From: an uncultured Lachnospiraceae bacterium | GTDB lineage: Bacteria; Bacillota; Clostridia; Lachnospirales; Lachnospiraceae | DNA: 8,882 nucleotides | Reading direction: 5' to 3' | Assembly: GCA_902803745.1 (NCBI GenBank) | Contig: CADCRB010000077.1 | Span: 1 to 8,882 of the forward strand | In this document: one piece after another, positions 7,149 to 8,882 of the stretch | Position numbering within the stretch: the first letter of the stretch is position 1 | Layout of the letters: the number at the start of each line of letters is the position of its first letter | The notes under the pieces: generated by a model | What the model was told of the DNA's origin: nothing | The model's database searches: none | What the model saw: the letters and a program-made list of their open reading frames with translations, nothing else | Made by a program: the position numbers and the translations under genes

Positions 7149-7172
7149 CAGCCCCTGTACCTATACAGGCTG
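7149..7172 (-). promoter_or_regulatory. Inverted repeat between regulator and MATE genes (candidate operator or leader hairpin)
   Basis: The core is a perfect dyad, CCTGTA-N4-TACAGG (7154-7169). Outside it, CAG and CTG can pair with a 2-nt bulge, giving a 9-bp stem with a 4-nt loop across 7149-7172. It lies 15 nt before the MATE start codon. No U-run follows it, so a terminator is unlikely. It could be a binding site for the helix-turn-helix protein encoded just upstream, or an RNA hairpin that affects MATE translation. The symmetry is seen directly; both roles are inference. Confidence 0.5.
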
Positions 7173-7192
7173 CCTCCAATACCGGATCTCTG

Positions 7193-7540
7193 TCATCTTC
7201 GCATCACGTTTGAGACTGTAGACTGGGAGATATCCATCATGCACGCTATCATCTCCTGGGTAAGATCCGGATCCTCTGCAAGTTCCCTTATTATCTCATT
7301 TCTTCTTGAAGTACTTTTATAAGCAGGTATCACATATTCAAGCTCCGGCTTTACATTACCCGAAGGCACGGTTTTAATAAGTGCCGTACCGTCTCCCAAA
7401 ACGGCTCTTGCATACCTTTCACCGGTGCTTTTATTCATCACATAGCCAAGTGAGACTATATCTGCCAGACTGTATACTGTGTCACCTATCGGTTTTCTGA
7501 AGTCAGTCTCAGAAAAGATTGAAAGCAAACCTTTATCCAT
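7193..7540 (-). CDS. Small protein with C-terminal helix-turn-helix, putative transcriptional regulator
   Basis: I do not recognise the family of this 115-residue protein. The C terminus resembles a DNA-binding trihelical unit: a helix at about 79-89 (RRNEIIRELAED), then LTQEMIACMMDISQSTVSNVMRR (93-115), which reads as a helix-turn-helix with the recognition helix SQSTVSNVMRR. The protein ends right after that helix, without a wing or further helix. Residues 1-75 (with TVYSLADIVSLGYVMNKSTGERYARAVLGDG) look like a small beta-rich domain of unknown role and contain no membrane segment. The start is secure: AAGGAG lies 7 nt before the ATG. It follows the GH5 gene by 34 bp and precedes the MATE gene by 59 bp, so it may regulate the transporter or the local operon. 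DNA binding is inferred from sequence pattern only. Confidence 0.75.
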   Translation of the reverse strand: MDKGLLSIFSETDFRKPIGDTVYSLADIVSLGYVMNKSTGERYARAVLGDGTALIKTVPSGNVKPELEYVIPAYKSTSRRNEIIRELAEDPDLTQEMIACMMDISQSTVSNVMRR

Positions 7541-7547
7541 CTTATCT

Positions 7548-7553
7548 CTCCTT
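7548..7553 (-). promoter_or_regulatory. Strong ribosome binding site of the helix-turn-helix gene
   Basis: AAGGAG on the minus strand lies 7 nt before the ATG at 7540. This is a near-ideal site and supports the small gene as real. I see no promoter in the 34-bp gap to the GH5 gene, so the two are probably co-transcribed. Confidence 0.75.
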
Positions 7554-7574
7554 AAATTAAGAAACCCCGACCCT

Positions 7575-8603
7575 CTACAGATATTTCAGGACATCATCCC
7601 GGACACTGTCCATATGAGGATCAACTATTCCGAAGTCCATTTCACGATAACTCCATGCAGCTCTGCCTATACCGTATTTATTAAATGTATCTCCTATCAT
7701 ACGATACCATTTCAGTGTATCCTCCGCCGATGCAAGATTTATCACCCCGTACTCACCACAATAAAGCGCCACGTTCCTCTCCTCAGCAACACCTACAGCT
7801 TCCGAAAAGATCTTCTCGAAAAATTCACAACCAAGTTTCTCACCCTGATCATACTCATCATAATCTATCGGTGTACCCGGCAGATTTCTGTCTGACTTTT
7901 CACGTATCTCGCCGTAAGTCTCATCTGCAGACATCCTGAAAGACGGCTCCATCTCCGGGATCCAGTATGCCCCCTGATGTGTAAATATGAGCGGCTCATA
8001 GCAATGAAAATTGTAAATGATATTCTCATCTTTTGGAGGAAGCAGATCCGGCAGCGCCTCTATACTGTTATTGTAATAGCCTCCTATAAGTATCTTAACA
8101 TCCGGCGATATATTCCTTATCCGATCGATACAGTTAGAAGCAATCCGGTTCCAGGCATCGCAGTATTCCTTTTTGGTGACTTCATTCAATAATTCAAAGG
8201 CTATCCTCTCGCCCAGTCCCCCGAACCTTCTTGCAAACTGCTCCCAAAGCCTGTAAAAACGATCCTGATATCCTTCATTCTCAAAGAAACCACTCTCTCC
8301 TTCTCCATCATCAAACGAATAGCCATAGGTCTTGTGAAGATCAAGAACCATATTCAAGCCGTATTTTCCGCACCAGGAAACAGCCTTCTCTATATAAGCA
8401 AATCCCTCTTCTTTATAGCTGCCATTCTCATCCTCCACAAGATCATAATCTACAGGAAGTCTCAGATGATCGAGTCCCCAGCTGCTTATCTTCTCTATGT
8501 CCGGTTCCCTGATAAAGCTGTCATACCTTTCTTTAGTATGATCGCACTGAGAAAACCATCCACCGAGATTTATTCCATGCTCATATCCTTTCCACTGTTT
8601 CAT
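7575..8603 (-). CDS. Cytosolic glycoside hydrolase family 5 (cellulase/exoglucanase-like)
   Basis: This is a predicted retaining beta-glycosidase of family GH5, a TIM-barrel enzyme. The 342 residues cover the whole catalytic domain with no signal peptide, membrane segment or carbohydrate-binding module, so it should act inside the cell on imported oligosaccharides. Visible motifs are HGINLGGWF (9-17), the conserved arginine in LDHLRLPVD (44-52), VLDLHK (86-91), the acid/base glutamate in ELLNEV (E141), FHCYEP (199-204, with H200 and Y202), the nucleophile in YCGEYGV (E284) and AAWSYR with W317. The GINLGGW start resembles exo-beta-1,3-glucanase-like GH5 members, but the substrate cannot be assigned. 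I start at the ATG at 8603 because AAGGGGGT lies 7 nt upstream; a TTG at 8621 would fall before that site. A gene for a small membrane protein ends 28 bp upstream. Confidence 0.9.
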   Translation of the reverse strand: MKQWKGYEHGINLGGWFSQCDHTKERYDSFIREPDIEKISSWGLDHLRLPVDYDLVEDENGSYKEEGFAYIEKAVSWCGKYGLNMVLDLHKTYGYSFDDGEGESGFFENEGYQDRFYRLWEQFARRFGGLGERIAFELLNEVTKKEYCDAWNRIASNCIDRIRNISPDVKILIGGYYNNSIEALPDLLPPKDENIIYNFHCYEPLIFTHQGAYWIPEMEPSFRMSADETYGEIREKSDRNLPGTPIDYDEYDQGEKLGCEFFEKIFSEAVGVAEERNVALYCGEYGVINLASAEDTLKWYRMIGDTFNKYGIGRAAWSYREMDFGIVDPHMDSVRDDVLKYL

Positions 8604-8610
8604 ATAGCGT

Positions 8611-8618
8611 ACCCCCTT
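8611..8618 (-). promoter_or_regulatory. Ribosome binding site fixing the start of the GH5 gene
   Basis: AAGGGGGT on the minus strand precedes the ATG at 8603 by 7 nt. It excludes the in-frame TTG at 8621, which would add six residues encoded by the ribosome binding site itself. Confidence 0.7.
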
Positions 8619-8631
8619 CAAAAAGATGATC

Positions 8632-8882
8632 CTATCTCAGGAAGCTAATATTGCTTATGATAGGTATCTCCTTAGCCTTGCCCTGAAGCACCTCGACCAT
8701 TGCCACTATCTTCAGAACTCCTATGACTGTAAGAGCCAGACCACATACTATCCATCCAAGAACCGGAACGAGCAGGGGTATGCATGCAAGTATTGATGCA
8801 ATAAGAAATCTGATCTCATTCTTTATATGAAATCTGGTATAAGGAGATCCCTGCACAAGAAGCGCCGCGATAACACCTGCCA
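8632..8882 (-). CDS. Small multi-pass membrane protein, C-terminal part (5' end outside window)
   Basis: The frame is open to the right edge, and the visible 82 or so residues begin AGVIAALLVQGSPYTRFH. The gene therefore starts outside the window, although a GTG at 8856 could be mistaken for its start. Two or three hydrophobic segments are visible: the stretch entering at the edge, IRFLIASILACIPLLVPVLGWIVCG and LALTVIGVLKIVAMVEVLQG. The pattern of a short RFHIKNEIRF-type loop between membrane segments followed by a KAKEIPII tail recalls DUF4870-like small membrane proteins, but this is only a resemblance and I do not assign a function. The gene ends with TAG 28 bp before the GH5 start, so the two are probably in one transcript. 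Confidence 0.7.
   Translation of the reverse strand, partial: AGVIAALLVQGSPYTRFHIKNEIRFLIASILACIPLLVPVLGWIVCGLALTVIGVLKIVAMVEVLQGKAKEIPIISNISFLR

Overview
All genes in this window read on the minus strand. Two groups are visible: a surface-polysaccharide operon in the left two thirds (about 1-5640) and a smaller group at the right end (about 5745-8882). The content suggests a Gram-positive anaerobe of the Clostridia, probably Lachnospiraceae (Butyrivibrio/Roseburia-like). The reasons are Shine-Dalgarno sites of the Firmicutes type, frequent AUA (Ile) and AGA/AGG (Arg) codons, TTG starts, a membrane-anchored GH25 muramidase with an acidic spacer, and a GH5 glycanase without a signal peptide. 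The taxon is an inference; no rRNA or other marker gene is present.

Polysaccharide operon, in order of transcription (right to left): an extended -10 promoter (5637-5645), a strong leader hairpin (5578-5612), rmlB (4476-5555), rmlA (3585-4454), a membrane-anchored GH25 lysozyme-like protein (2224-3588), rmlC (1615-2178), a Wzm/TagG-type ABC permease (644-1618) and a Wzt/TagH-type ATPase (1-647, cut by the window edge). RmlA, RmlB and RmlC convert glucose-1-phosphate to dTDP-4-keto-L-rhamnose. The last enzyme, RmlD, is not in the window. The ABC pair would export a lipid-linked polymer, probably rhamnose-containing. The muramidase could trim peptidoglycan at the site of export or attachment. 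Genes are packed tightly, with stop/start overlaps at rmlA/GH25, rmlC/permease and permease/ATPase.

Right-hand group, in order of transcription: the 3' end of a small multi-pass membrane protein (8632-8882, cut by the window edge), a cytosolic GH5 family glycoside hydrolase (7575-8603), a 115-residue protein with a C-terminal helix-turn-helix (7193-7540), and a MATE-family efflux transporter (5745-7133). The 59-bp gap between the regulator and the transporter holds a perfect 6-4-6 dyad that could be an operator or a leader hairpin.

The longest gene-free stretch is 189 bp (5556-5744). I see no tRNA, rRNA, CRISPR array, insertion sequence or convincing intrinsic terminator. Nothing here is clearly a new system. 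The most unusual points are the muramidase inside the rml operon, a permease with two extra N-terminal membrane segments, and the two inverted repeats.
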